DNA from: JBBRVW01 sp963784645
GTDB taxonomy: Bacteria; Actinomycetota; Actinomycetes; JACCUZ01
Direction: 5' to 3'
Assembly: GCA_963784645.1 (NCBI GenBank)
Contig: CAWARY010000005.1
Location: 558,001 to 622,000, forward strand
DNA: 64,000 bases
Shown: in pieces, positions 42,741-51,338 of the stretch
How positions within the stretch are numbered: position 1 is the stretch's first letter
How the letters are laid out: the number at the start of each line of letters is the position of its first letter
Position numbers and translations under genes: made by a program
Notes under the pieces: generated by a model
What the model was told of the DNA's origin: nothing
Database searches by the model: none
What the model saw: the letters and a program-made list of their open reading frames with translations, nothing else

Positions 42741-42816
42741 CGCTCGTTTGCGACCTGGCTCCCCGACACGCCGCACGGCGTGCCGGCGTGTCGGGGGCTC
42801 AGGTCGCAAACGAGCG
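42741..42816. repeat. REP-like large palindrome, copy 1
   Basis: 33-base arms (42741-42773 and 42784-42816, beginning CGCTCGTTTGCGACCTGG) pair with only three mismatches at one internal loop, closing on a short GCAC/GTGC hairpin. It lies between two convergent genes. The element recurs at 55955 with 30-base arms, where the internal mismatch falls at the same place. It can act as a terminator for both strands; dispersed copies suggest a REP/BIME-type family. Confidence 0.85.
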
Positions 42817-42833
42817 GGATGTACGGAGGCGGG

Positions 42834-44174
42834 TCAGCGGTCGGCGGCGTCGGCCTCGGCCTCGCGGGCGCTGCGCACGGTGCGCTCGTGCACCGCGTGC
42901 TCGTCGGTGCGGGCGTCGTAGCGCCAGAAGTCGCGCAGCCACACCGTGGTCGCGGCGACACCGACCACGCACAGGATGCCGCCGCTGACGATGCTGGTCC
43001 GGACCGAGGTGGCGTCGGCGACCAGACCGGAGCGCGCCTGACCGCCGAGCGGGCCGACGGAGTACGAGAGCATCTCGATGCCGGCGAGGCGGCCTCGCTT
43101 CTCGTCGGGGATCGTCTGGTGCCAGATCGTGCCCCGGAAGATGCCGCTGATCATGTCGCCGCCGCCCGCGACGACGAGGAACAGCAGGGCGATCCAGACG
43201 TTCGGGGCCAGGCCCGCGAGCGCGATCGCGCCGCCCCACACCATCGACGCCACGACGACTGCCCGGCCGTGGTGGTGGAAGCGTGAGGTCCAGCCGCTGG
43301 TCAGCGTCGCGATCATCGTGCCGACGCTCTCGGCCGTGTAGAGCAGGCCGAGGGTCTTCGGCTGGTCGAGGACGTCCTGCGCGAACGCCGGGAACAGCAC
43401 GATCGGCATCGCCATGAACATCGCGACCATGTCGACCACGTACGTGCCGAGCAGGTCCCTGCGCCCGACGGCGTAGCGGATGCCCTCGACGATGCCTGCC
43501 AGGCTCGGGGGCGTGCTGGTGTCGGTGGGCGGGTACCGCCGGAGCGCCATGAACAGTGCCGTCGCCATCACCAGGCCCACGGTGTCGACCGCGTAGGCCC
43601 AGGAGACCCCGACGGTCCCGACGAGCAGGCCCCCGATGGCGGGACCGAGCAGCGTCCCGATCTGCATGCCGAGCGACGACACGGCCACCGCGGCGGGCAG
43701 CTCGTCGTGCCGGACGGTCCGCGGGATCAGTGCCTCGCGGGACGGGCGCTGCAGCGACTGCGCGATCGCCATCAGGAACCCGACGGCGTAGATCGCCCAG
43801 ACGCTCGGGTCGTCGAGCACGGCGTTCCCGAGGAGGGCCGCGGTGAGCACCACCTGCGCCAGCGCGGTCCAGATCAGCAACGTGCGGCGGTCGACGTGGT
43901 CGGCCAGGGCGCCCCCGTACAGCCCGAAGACCACGAGCGGCAGCAGCTCGACCAGGCCCATCGCGCCGACCGCGAAGTTCGAGCCGGTCAGCTGGTAGAT
44001 CTGGTACGGCAGCGCGACGTAGCTGACCATCCCGCCGAGGTAGAACACCGTCCCGGCCCAGAACAGCAGGCGGAAGTCGCGCGAGGTGCGCAGCGGGGTG
44101 ACGTCGACACGGAGGCCCGCGACGCGCTGCCGGAGCGTCCGGCCGCTCCCCGGTGGGGACTGGTCGTCGGGCAC
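42834..44174 (-). CDS. MFS transporter, EntS-like (MFS_3)
   Basis: 446 aa. GTG 44174 starts MPDDQSPPG. Twelve helices begin at FRLLFWAGTVFYLGGMVSYVALP (pattern), with YGGALADHVDRR in the loop between helices 2 and 3. The group includes siderophore (enterobactin) exporters and macrolide efflux pumps, so a role in export of a small molecule is likely, but no siderophore genes are near. The last 40 residues are charged (TDEHAVHERTVRSAREAEADAADR region). No obvious ribosome site; the start is tentative. Confidence 0.85.
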   Translation of the reverse strand: MPDDQSPPGSGRTLRQRVAGLRVDVTPLRTSRDFRLLFWAGTVFYLGGMVSYVALPYQIYQLTGSNFAVGAMGLVELLPLVVFGLYGGALADHVDRRTLLIWTALAQVVLTAALLGNAVLDDPSVWAIYAVGFLMAIAQSLQRPSREALIPRTVRHDELPAAVAVSSLGMQIGTLLGPAIGGLLVGTVGVSWAYAVDTVGLVMATALFMALRRYPPTDTSTPPSLAGIVEGIRYAVGRRDLLGTYVVDMVAMFMAMPIVLFPAFAQDVLDQPKTLGLLYTAESVGTMIATLTSGWTSRFHHHGRAVVVASMVWGGAIALAGLAPNVWIALLFLVVAGGGDMISGIFRGTIWHQTIPDEKRGRLAGIEMLSYSVGPLGGQARSGLVADATSVRTSIVSGGILCVVGVAATTVWLRDFWRYDARTDEHAVHERTVRSAREAEADAADR

Positions 44175-44235
44175 GAGGCACCACGGTTCCAGCCGGGCGG
44201 CCCCGGCGCAGCCGGTTTTCGCCCCCGGCCGTCGG

Positions 44236-45261
44236 CTACGACGGCGGGAAGCTCCAGCGCAGGAAGTCCTCGATGTCGGGCATCCGCAGCACCCTGGACA
44301 CCCGGGTGACCCGCCCGCTTGTCGTGATGCGCACGACCGTCGCCCGGCCACGGGCCCAGGTGCGCACCAGGAACGAGTTGTCGTCCTCCCAGTACGGCTG
44401 CCCGAAGTAGCCGGCGGTGCGGTAGGTGGCGCGGAGCTCGTTGGTGGCGGCGTGGCGGACCTGGAGCAGGTTCGGCCCGATGCCGTCGGACTCGATGTTG
44501 GTGGTGACCATGCGTCGGCCGGACGGCGACCAGGCCAGCGGCTTGTCGGTGCAGCTGCGCCAGTCCCGGTCGGCCGGGTCGGACAGCCGGCCCTGCGCAA
44601 GGCAGATGCCGTCGTACCCGGCCGGGTCCGGCACCGCCTGGACGAGTCGGTCCCGCCCGGCGTCGGCCGCCCACGCGCCCCGCCGGACGACTCGCTGCGT
44701 GGTGCCGGCCAGGGGGCGCCACCAGAGCGTGCGGTCCGGCTGCGCGCCGGTGAGCAGCACCCGGGCGGGGACGTCGAGCACCTCGACGTAGCCGCGGAAG
44801 CGCCGCTGCGCGACAACGGTGCCGTCCGTCGTCCGCAGCACCAGTGCCCGGGTGGACCGGCCGGCCGGGACGGTCAGCGCCACCCGCCGGCCCGACGCCG
44901 ACGCCCGCGCGTCGCCACCACCGTCCCCGATCCGGCGCAGCGCCAGCGTCGAACCGTCGGGGCGGACCCGCCAGAGGGTGCGGTCGGACCCGTCCGGGCC
45001 GGAGGTGACCACCAGCCAGCCGTGGGCCGCGCGGCCCACCAGCCACAGCCGCCCGGTCAGGTCGGTACGCACCGTGCGCCCACCGTCGACGATCGTCCCC
45101 CGGACCGCGTGCAGGGCCGTCGGGGCGGCCGAGCGCGTCAGCTGCGCCGGCCGCACGACGACCCCACGAGGGCGTTCGGTCGAGGCCGCCGGCACCGGGC
45201 CGACGAGCGCGGCCGCGACCGCGGCCCCCGTGACGCACGCGAGCACCGAACCGACTGTCAT
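44236..45261 (-). CDS. Secreted hypothetical protein with beta-propeller-like repeats
   Basis: 341 aa from ATG 45261. A signal peptide (residues 1-26, cleavage near PAAS) precedes a beta-rich domain with repeated short motifs such as RTLWRVRPDGSTL, TRALVLRTTDGTVV, LLTGAQPDRTLWW and LAWSPSGRRMVTT, the last typical of TolB/WD40 blades. A Cys pair (GICLAQ and WRSCTD) may form a disulfide. No enzyme motif. The ATG overlaps the upstream DinB stop (ATGA), so it is translationally coupled. Confidence 0.72.
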   Translation of the reverse strand: MTVGSVLACVTGAAVAAALVGPVPAASTERPRGVVVRPAQLTRSAAPTALHAVRGTIVDGGRTVRTDLTGRLWLVGRAAHGWLVVTSGPDGSDRTLWRVRPDGSTLALRRIGDGGGDARASASGRRVALTVPAGRSTRALVLRTTDGTVVAQRRFRGYVEVLDVPARVLLTGAQPDRTLWWRPLAGTTQRVVRRGAWAADAGRDRLVQAVPDPAGYDGICLAQGRLSDPADRDWRSCTDKPLAWSPSGRRMVTTNIESDGIGPNLLQVRHAATNELRATYRTAGYFGQPYWEDDNSFLVRTWARGRATVVRITTSGRVTRVSRVLRMPDIEDFLRWSFPPS

Positions 45262-45926
45262 GGCGGATCCCCCTCGGACTTGTCCTCGATCTCCCAGACG
45301 TGGTCGAGCACGTGCCAGGCGGCTCGCCGCAGGAAGTATCGCGGTTGCCATCCCGTGTCGACCGCGCCGCTGCGGGCGGCGCGGAGCACCTGCTCGAGCT
45401 CGGCGCGGCAGGCCTGCACCGCCACGGTGTCGCCGTGGTACGGCGGGTGCCGCACCCCGAGGGTGCGGGCGTAGGACCGCTCGGCCTCGAGCACGTGCGC
45501 CACGACTGCGTCGCGGTCGCGGCCGCCGCCGCGCGGCCCCTTGCGCAGCCGTTCGGGCGCCTCGACGGCGAGCCGGTCCAGCTCGCCCCAGCAGGCGGCC
45601 AGCAGCCGCACCTGCCGGTCGGCCTCGGCCCGGCTCAGGTCGCGCGCGTCCGTGGGTGCCGGCCGGTTGGGGGCGCCGAAGCCGGTGGTGGCGTCGCCGG
45701 GCGTCTCGTCGACGACGGCGAGCTCGTCGGCGGCGCCGGGACCGAAGGGGACGGCGGCCCGCTCGGCGACGGCTGCGTACCGCTCGGCGTACGCGGCGAG
45801 GGTCTGCAGGGCCGAGTCCGGGGTCTTCCCGCTGCGGCACCAGCCCGGCCAGTCCACGGCCGAGGCGAAGGTGCGCGCCCGGGAGACCTCGAGCACCACC
45901 TCGGTGCTCCGACGGTCGGGACACAT
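45258..45926 (-). CDS. DinB/maleylpyruvate isomerase-like protein
   Basis: 222 aa from ATG 45926. The region after residue 120 carries the DinB features: AVVAHVLEAERSYARTLGVRH and RRAAWHVLDHVWEIEDK, with three His at positions suited to metal binding. The first 60 residues (VVLEVSRARTFASAVDWPGWCRSGK, pattern) are an N-terminal alpha/beta extension seen in some actinobacterial members. Third DinB-fold protein in the window. It is upstream of and coupled to the secreted protein; function unknown. Confidence 0.75.
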   Translation of the reverse strand: MCPDRRSTEVVLEVSRARTFASAVDWPGWCRSGKTPDSALQTLAAYAERYAAVAERAAVPFGPGAADELAVVDETPGDATTGFGAPNRPAPTDARDLSRAEADRQVRLLAACWGELDRLAVEAPERLRKGPRGGGRDRDAVVAHVLEAERSYARTLGVRHPPYHGDTVAVQACRAELEQVLRAARSGAVDTGWQPRYFLRRAAWHVLDHVWEIEDKSEGDPP

Positions 45927-45992
45927 GCCGCGAGCATGTCGCAGATCAGCCGAAAGCGTCCACGACCCGCCCCGGTGGGGCAGGCTCGGGGG

Positions 45993-46754
45993 GTGCGGTC
46001 CCGACTCCTCCTCGCCGTCGTCGCGCCGGCCGTCGCCCTGGCCGTCGCGGTGGGTGGCTCGCTCCTCGCGGCGCCCGCGCAGGCCGCACCCCTTCCGCTC
46101 GCCGGACGCGTCGTCGCGATCGACCCCGGGCACCAGCTCGGCAACAGCCGGCACCTCGCGCAGATCAACCGTCTCGTGTACGTCGGTATCTGGAAGCCGT
46201 GCAACACGACGGGCACCGCCACCGAAGGCGGGTTCCCGGAGGCGACCTTCGCGTGGCGCACCTCGCGGGCGCTGAGGCGCCGGCTGCACGCGCTCGGGGC
46301 GACGGTCCGGATGACCCGCACCACCAACTCGGTCGACGACTGGGGACCGTGCGTCGGCACCCGCGGGCGGTTCGGGGCGAAGGTCGGGGCGGACCTCGAG
46401 ATCTCGCTGCACGGCGACGGCGCGGCGGCCGCCACCCACGGCTTCTTCGTCATCCGTCCCGGCCTGCGCGCCGGCTGGACGGACGACATCATCGGCCGCT
46501 CACGCCGGTTCGCGCAGCGGGTCCGCGCCGGGCTGGTCGGCGCCGGCTTCGGTGTCTCGACGGCCTACGGCGGCGACGGCCTGGACGTCCGGCGCGACCT
46601 CGGCACCCTCAACGCCGCGGACGTCCCGACGGTGATGGTCGAGCTGGGCAACATGCGCAACGCCGGCGACGCCCGCTGCATGACCTCGGTGACCTGCCGT
46701 GACCGCTACGCCGCCGGGCTGGCGGCCGGGATCGTCGCCCAGCTGACCCGCTGA
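45993..46754 (+). CDS. N-acetylmuramoyl-L-alanine amidase (Amidase_3)
   Basis: 253 aa from GTG 45993. Signal peptide (hydrophobic run ending APAQA) then the zinc amidase domain: VVAIDPGHQLG (first His), GFPEATFAWRTSRALRRRL (Glu), LEISLHGDGA (second His) and a VMVELGNMRN end with the catalytic Glu. It cuts the bond between MurNAc and L-Ala in peptidoglycan outside the membrane. It has no cell-wall-binding repeats. Divergent from the DinB gene, 66 bases away. Confidence 0.92.
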   Translation: MRSRLLLAVVAPAVALAVAVGGSLLAAPAQAAPLPLAGRVVAIDPGHQLGNSRHLAQINRLVYVGIWKPCNTTGTATEGGFPEATFAWRTSRALRRRLHALGATVRMTRTTNSVDDWGPCVGTRGRFGAKVGADLEISLHGDGAAAATHGFFVIRPGLRAGWTDDIIGRSRRFAQRVRAGLVGAGFGVSTAYGGDGLDVRRDLGTLNAADVPTVMVELGNMRNAGDARCMTSVTCRDRYAAGLAAGIVAQLTR

Positions 46755-46844
46755 CCGGAACCCGGGGGCGGCCGACCGGCCGGGCTTGCCAGGATGGGGG
46801 TGACACCAGGACGACGCAGGACGACCGAGGGGCAGGTGCGGACC

Positions 46845-47027
46845 GTGGCGGCCAAGAAGCCCGCGAAGACCGAGAACGACGTGCAGCGCAGGATGCGTGA
46901 GGCGCTGGAGGCCAAGCAGGCCAGGAACAAGGCGGCGCACGGCGAGGACCACCTGTCCGGGCACGGCGCGCCGGCGGCCAGCAACGACGTGACGAAGAGG
47001 CAGTTCCGCCGCAAGTCCGGCGGCTGA
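46845..47027 (+). CDS. DUF5302 small protein
   Basis: 60 aa from GTG 46845 with AGGGGCAGG upstream. A Lys-rich start (AAKKPAKTENDV), a helix RRMREALEAKQARN, a HLSGHG turn and a basic end RQFRRKSGG match the short actinobacterial DUF5302 family. It is very basic and may bind nucleic acid or ribosome; nothing is established. Convergent with the EamA gene. Confidence 0.8.
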   Translation: MAAKKPAKTENDVQRRMREALEAKQARNKAAHGEDHLSGHGAPAASNDVTKRQFRRKSGG

Positions 47028-47084
47028 CCCGGGCGCGGCGGGCGGGGCGGCCGGACGCTGCCGCAGCGCACGGAACCCGGCCCG

Positions 47085-48011
47085 TCAGGGCTCGGCGACC
47101 ACGCAGACCTCGACGTCGTCGCTGTTGTCGGCGCGGCCGGGGCCGGCCGCCGCTGCGACGGCCGTGCGCCGGGTGGCCAGCACCGAGCCGGCCAGGATCA
47201 TCGCGAACCCCACCGCGGTGGCCGCGGTGAAGCGCTCGTCGAGCAGGGTGACGCCCAGCAGCAGCGCCACCGCCGGGTTGACGTAGGTGATGACGGTGGA
47301 CCGGGTCGGTCCGACCTCGGCGATGAGGGCGAAGAACACGAGGAACGCCAGCGCGGTGCAGATCACCGCGAGGGCCACGACGGCGAGGACGGCGTCGCGC
47401 GACGGCCACGACGAGGGCGCCTGCACCACCCCGACCGGCAGGTAGACCAGCGCGGTGGCCGCGAGGGACAGCGTGATGACGCCCACGCCCGGGAGGTGGG
47501 CCAGCCACCGGGCCAGGATGAGCGGGCCGACGGCGTAGCAGACCGACACCACCGCCAGGGCGAACACCGCTCCGGTGTCGCCGCCGCCGACCTCGAACCC
47601 GACCAGGGCCGCGACCCCGGCGAAGCCGAGCAGCAGGCCCGCCAGCCGCCGGCCGTCCAGCCGGTCGTCGGCGCGGGTGACCACCGCGAGGACGGCGGCG
47701 ACCAGCGGGACCGCGGCGATGAGCAGCCCGGTGAGAGAGCTGGAGAGCCGCTGCTCGGCGACACCGAGCAGCACCCACGGCGCCATGATCTCGACGGCGG
47801 CGAAGCCGAGCAGCGGCCGCCAGCAGCGCAGCACCTCGCGCAGCCGGCCGCGGGAGACCGCGACGGGCAGCAGCACCGCCACGGCGAGCGCCGTGCGCGC
47901 GAGCACCAGGGTGCTGGGTGCCAGCTCGTCGACCGCCACCTTGATGAGCAGGTAGGGGATGCCCCAGATGACGCCCATGGCGGCGAAGAGGACCCAGCCG
48001 CGCCTGCTCAT
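47085..48011 (-). CDS. EamA-family (DMT) transporter
   Basis: 308 aa with ten membrane helices in two EamA halves (residues 6-135 and 148-285). Visible marks: GVIWGIPYLLIKVAVDELAP (pattern) in the first helix and VGPTRSTVITYVNPAVALLLG in the second half, both typical of the RhaT/EamA group. Exports amino acids or other metabolites; substrate unknown. ATG 48011 is the start of the first helix. 48012-48219, to the divergent GGDEF-EAL gene, holds no other gene. Confidence 0.9.
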   Translation of the reverse strand: MSRRGWVLFAAMGVIWGIPYLLIKVAVDELAPSTLVLARTALAVAVLLPVAVSRGRLREVLRCWRPLLGFAAVEIMAPWVLLGVAEQRLSSSLTGLLIAAVPLVAAVLAVVTRADDRLDGRRLAGLLLGFAGVAALVGFEVGGGDTGAVFALAVVSVCYAVGPLILARWLAHLPGVGVITLSLAATALVYLPVGVVQAPSSWPSRDAVLAVVALAVICTALAFLVFFALIAEVGPTRSTVITYVNPAVALLLGVTLLDERFTAATAVGFAMILAGSVLATRRTAVAAAAGPGRADNSDDVEVCVVAEP

Positions 48012-48219
48012 CGCTGCCTCCACGAGGTCGTCCCGGACGGGTGCCGCCCTGCCTGCCTGACAGCAGTCAGTGTGGACCATGCCCCTGACAGTCCGCCGCC
48101 GCGCTCCGCGTGGCTGCGCCTGCGGCGGCCCGGGCCGGGGCCGGCGCGGCCGGGCCGCCGGCTGGCCGACCGCCGGACCGGGGCTCAGGGTGCGAGGGGA
48201 GTGCGCCGATGGGGGAACT

Positions 48220-50613
48220 GTGCCGCTCGCTGCCGCGACCCGCCTCGCTCCCGTGGGTCCCCTCCGCGCGCGCACCGTCCGGTGGACGGTGCGGCTGGTC
48301 GGCGTGGCCCTGGTGTGGCCCGTCATGACCTCGGCGGCCGGCTCCTACCTGGCCCGTACCGCGACCGCGGTCGCCGCCGCGACGGTGCTGCTGGTCGCCG
48401 CCCGTCGCCCGGACGGGATGGGTGCCGGCCGCCGGCTGATCGCCGCGTCGCTGCTGGTCGGGGCGCTCTCCGGGCTGGTCGCGGCGGTGTACCTGCTGCT
48501 CGCGGGGCACCCGTCGCCGACCGGCGGCCTCCCGGACTGGATCTATCTCTGCTACCCGCCGCTCGCCGTCGCGGGCGCCCTCGTCCTGCCCCGGACGCCG
48601 GGCAACCGCAACGGGGCGGTGCGCGCGCTGGCCGACGGAGCCGTGGCGGCAGCGGCGCTCTGGTACCTCGTGTCGGCCCTGGTGGTGGAGCCGCACCGCC
48701 TCGGTGCCGACCTGCCCTGGGCCGCCAAGACGGTGACGCTCGCGTATCCGCTGGTCCCGGCGTTCGTGCTCGCCGTGCTGCTGTCCGCACTGCCCCGGGT
48801 CGCGGTCGGGGCGCGCCCGTTCCTCGTGCGGGCCGCTGTCGGGCTCGGGCTGCTCGGCATCTCGGACATGGCCTTCACGGTCGCCGAGGCCGGCGCCGGC
48901 TACGACCCCACCTCCTGGATCGCCGCCCTGAACCAGCTCGCGCTGCTGGCCCTGCTGGACGCCGCACTGGTCAGCCGCTCGGCCCCCGTCACCGGACCGG
49001 TCCAGGACGTGGGCGAGTCCTCCCGGCCCTCCTCGCGGTGGTACCTGGTCCCGTACCTGCCGTTGCTGGTCGTGCTCGTGGCGGTCGCCTACGACGTCGT
49101 GGAGGGGGAGGCCGTGCCGGCCCGACGGCTGCCGGCGATCGTGCTCGCCGGGGTCGGGCTGCTGGTCCGCCACCTCGCCGAGAGCCGGGAGACGGGCCTT
49201 CTCGTCGACCGCCTGGCCCTGCGGGAGCGCAACGCCCGGCTGCTGGCGACGACCGACTCCCTCACCGGGCTGCCGAACCGGCTGGCGTTCCTCGACGCGC
49301 TGGACGCCGCGCTGTGTGACCCGGCGGCGCACCCGGTCGCGGTCGCCCTGCTCGACCTCAACGACTTCAAGGACATCAACGACACGCACGGTCATGACAC
49401 CGGCGACGAGGTGCTGCGGCACACCGCGGCGCGGCTGCGGGCGGCCCTGCCGCTCGGCGGCGCGGTGGCGCGGCTCGGCGGCGACGAGTTCGCGGCGTTC
49501 GTGCCGGCCGCCCGCGACGGCGGCAGCAGTCTCGGCGCGACCGTCGCGGAGGCGTTCGGAACCGTGATGATCGTCGGCACCCGGCCGTTCCAGGTGCGAC
49601 CCAGTGTCGGCGTCGTGGTCGACGAGCGGCCGGCCGGCGGTGCCCGTCCCGGCGACGCCGCACACCTGCTGGCGCACGCCGACGTCGCGATGTACGAGGC
49701 CAAGCGGACGAAGGGTGTGCAGTCGGTGCCCGTCGCCGTGCTCACCGGCAGGGCCCGCGCGTCGGCCGCCGCGACCATCAGGATCCGCGAGGAGGTCGGC
49801 CGCCCCGAGCTCACGCAGTTCTCGGTCGTCTACCAGCCGGTCGTCGACCTCGTCACCGGCGAGATCGTCGCCGCCGAGGCGCTGCTGCGCTGGCGGCACC
49901 CGGCGTACGGCGACATCAGCCCGGCGACGTTCATCCCTCTGGCGGAGCGCGTCGGCAGCGTCACGACGCTCGGCGACTTCGTGTTCCGGACGGCGCTCGA
50001 CGACCTGCAGCGATGGGTCGGCGTGTGCGGCACGGAGATCACCGTCGGCGTGAACGTCTCGCCGCGGCAGCTCACGGACCCCTACCTCGCCGACACGCTC
50101 ACGGCCGCGCTGGTGGAGCGCGGGCTCTCGCCGCGCCGGCTCGGCGTCGAGGTCACGGAGGAGGCGCTCGTCGACGACATCGACGCGGTCGCCGGCACCG
50201 TGACGGCGTTGCGCGAGGCCGGCATCAACGTGGCCGTCGACGACTTCGGGACCGGCTACTCCTCGCTGCGCTACCTGCGGCGCTTCGATGCCAACATCGT
50301 GAAGATCGACCAGGAGTTCGTGCAGGCGGCACCCGCGGAGCCGCGCACCGACGCGCTGGTGGGGTCGGTCGTGACGATGGCCCGGGCCCTCGACCTGATC
50401 TGCGTCGCCGAGGGAATCGAGACCCTCGAGCAGCTCGCCCTGGTCCGGGCCCACGGCTGCCAGTACGGCCAGGGCTACCTGCTCGCGAAGCCGATGCCGG
50501 CCGACCAGTTCGAGCGCCTGGTGGCCGCCCGGCACGTCTACCCGGTCGCGCTGACGGTTCCCTGGCCGGCGCAGCAGCCGGCGTCGAACGTGGTGCCGAT
50601 CGCCCGCCCGTGA
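48220..50613 (+). CDS. Membrane GGDEF-EAL protein (c-di-GMP turnover)
   Basis: About 797 aa from GTG 48220, chosen for GGGGGA upstream; in-frame starts at 48190 and 48079 exist. Eight or nine N-terminal membrane helices (residues about 20-310) resemble an MHYT-less integral sensor. GGDEF follows (DSLTGLPNRLAF, LNDFKDIND, ARLGGDEFAAF), without an RxxD inhibitory site. EAL is complete in its key residues (AEALLRW, GVNVSPRQL, EVTEEAL, VDDFGTGYSS, VKIDQEF, AEGIET). Likely bifunctional and controlled by a membrane signal. A perfect dyad covers the stop. Confidence 0.92.
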   Translation: MPLAAATRLAPVGPLRARTVRWTVRLVGVALVWPVMTSAAGSYLARTATAVAAATVLLVAARRPDGMGAGRRLIAASLLVGALSGLVAAVYLLLAGHPSPTGGLPDWIYLCYPPLAVAGALVLPRTPGNRNGAVRALADGAVAAAALWYLVSALVVEPHRLGADLPWAAKTVTLAYPLVPAFVLAVLLSALPRVAVGARPFLVRAAVGLGLLGISDMAFTVAEAGAGYDPTSWIAALNQLALLALLDAALVSRSAPVTGPVQDVGESSRPSSRWYLVPYLPLLVVLVAVAYDVVEGEAVPARRLPAIVLAGVGLLVRHLAESRETGLLVDRLALRERNARLLATTDSLTGLPNRLAFLDALDAALCDPAAHPVAVALLDLNDFKDINDTHGHDTGDEVLRHTAARLRAALPLGGAVARLGGDEFAAFVPAARDGGSSLGATVAEAFGTVMIVGTRPFQVRPSVGVVVDERPAGGARPGDAAHLLAHADVAMYEAKRTKGVQSVPVAVLTGRARASAAATIRIREEVGRPELTQFSVVYQPVVDLVTGEIVAAEALLRWRHPAYGDISPATFIPLAERVGSVTTLGDFVFRTALDDLQRWVGVCGTEITVGVNVSPRQLTDPYLADTLTAALVERGLSPRRLGVEVTEEALVDDIDAVAGTVTALREAGINVAVDDFGTGYSSLRYLRRFDANIVKIDQEFVQAAPAEPRTDALVGSVVTMARALDLICVAEGIETLEQLALVRAHGCQYGQGYLLAKPMPADQFERLVAARHVYPVALTVPWPAQQPASNVVPIARP

Positions 50614-50661
50614 TCCACAGGGGATCGATGGCAGTTTCTCCAACAGATCCGCTGTGGATCA
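50611..50661 (+). terminator. Inverted repeat starting at the GGDEF-EAL stop codon
   Basis: TGATCCACAG at 50611-50620 pairs perfectly with CTGTGGATCA at 50652-50661; inside, GGATC and GATCC also pair. The left arm contains the TGA stop. A short GTTCC-GTC-GGAAC hairpin follows at 50664. Terminator or mRNA 3'-end structure; there is no T-run. Confidence 0.45.
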
Positions 50662-50726
50662 TGTTCCGTCGGAACGAGGAGTGATGCCGGACACCGAGCG
50701 TGGGGTCAGCCGTCTCACCCTCACCG

Positions 50727-51338
50727 TCAGGGGAGCGGGCGGCCCAGGAAGACCGCGGACGGCGTCTGCAGCAGGCCGGTGAACCCGAGCCGGTCGTAGA
50801 ACGCCAGCGCCCGCGTGTTGCCCGGCCCCACCCCGACGTGGACGCCGGTCGCACCGTCGGTGGCGAGCAGCCCGAACATCGCGGTCATCACCTCCCGGCC
50901 CATGCCCCGGCCCTGCAGCTGCGGCAGCAGGTCGACGTGCAGGTGCGCCGGGTGCTGGGCGACGACGGCCTCCGGCGCGACGGGTGGGTGGTGCACCAGG
51001 TGGGCGAGCACCTCGTCGCGCGACCAGCTCCCGCGGTCGCCCGGCGGGTCGTCGTGCCGAGGGCGGAGCGCCGGCCACCAGCGCTCCCGGCAGGCCGCCT
51101 CGAACCGGCGGGTGTCCGCGGTCGCGAGGCAGTAGCCGGCCACCGCCCCGCCGTCCTCGACCACGAGGCAGTGCTCCGGCTCGATCGCGAGGAACGGACC
51201 GGCCCACAGGTGCCCGAGCAGGTCCGGGTCCGCGTAGTGGCCCGTGGCGTCCGCACCGCTCAGCCCGGTGCGCAGGCAGATGTCGTAGACCGCGGCGGCG
51301 TCCTCGGCCCGGAACAGCCGGAGGACCGGACCCGTCAC
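50727..51338 (-). CDS. GNAT-family N-acetyltransferase
   Basis: 203 aa from GTG 51338. Acetyl-CoA-binding motif A is LQGRGMGREVMTAM (Q-x-x-G-x-G/A) near residue 145, preceded by the strand HLHVDLLP. The C-terminus FYDRLGFTG is typical of GNAT. The family with AVYDICLRTG start resembles bacterial O-GlcNAcase-linked GNATs; substrate unknown. Last gene of a three-gene unit whose starts overlap the previous stops by four bases (GTGA). Confidence 0.85.
   Translation of the reverse strand: MTGPVLRLFRAEDAAAVYDICLRTGLSGADATGHYADPDLLGHLWAGPFLAIEPEHCLVVEDGGAVAGYCLATADTRRFEAACRERWWPALRPRHDDPPGDRGSWSRDEVLAHLVHHPPVAPEAVVAQHPAHLHVDLLPQLQGRGMGREVMTAMFGLLATDGATGVHVGVGPGNTRALAFYDRLGFTGLLQTPSAVFLGRPLP

Noticed and set aside
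42498..42809. Similar short frames near 42800 and 55960 (both start MRPEPPTRR)
   Set aside because: The likeness comes only from the shared REP-like palindrome, not from a gene family.
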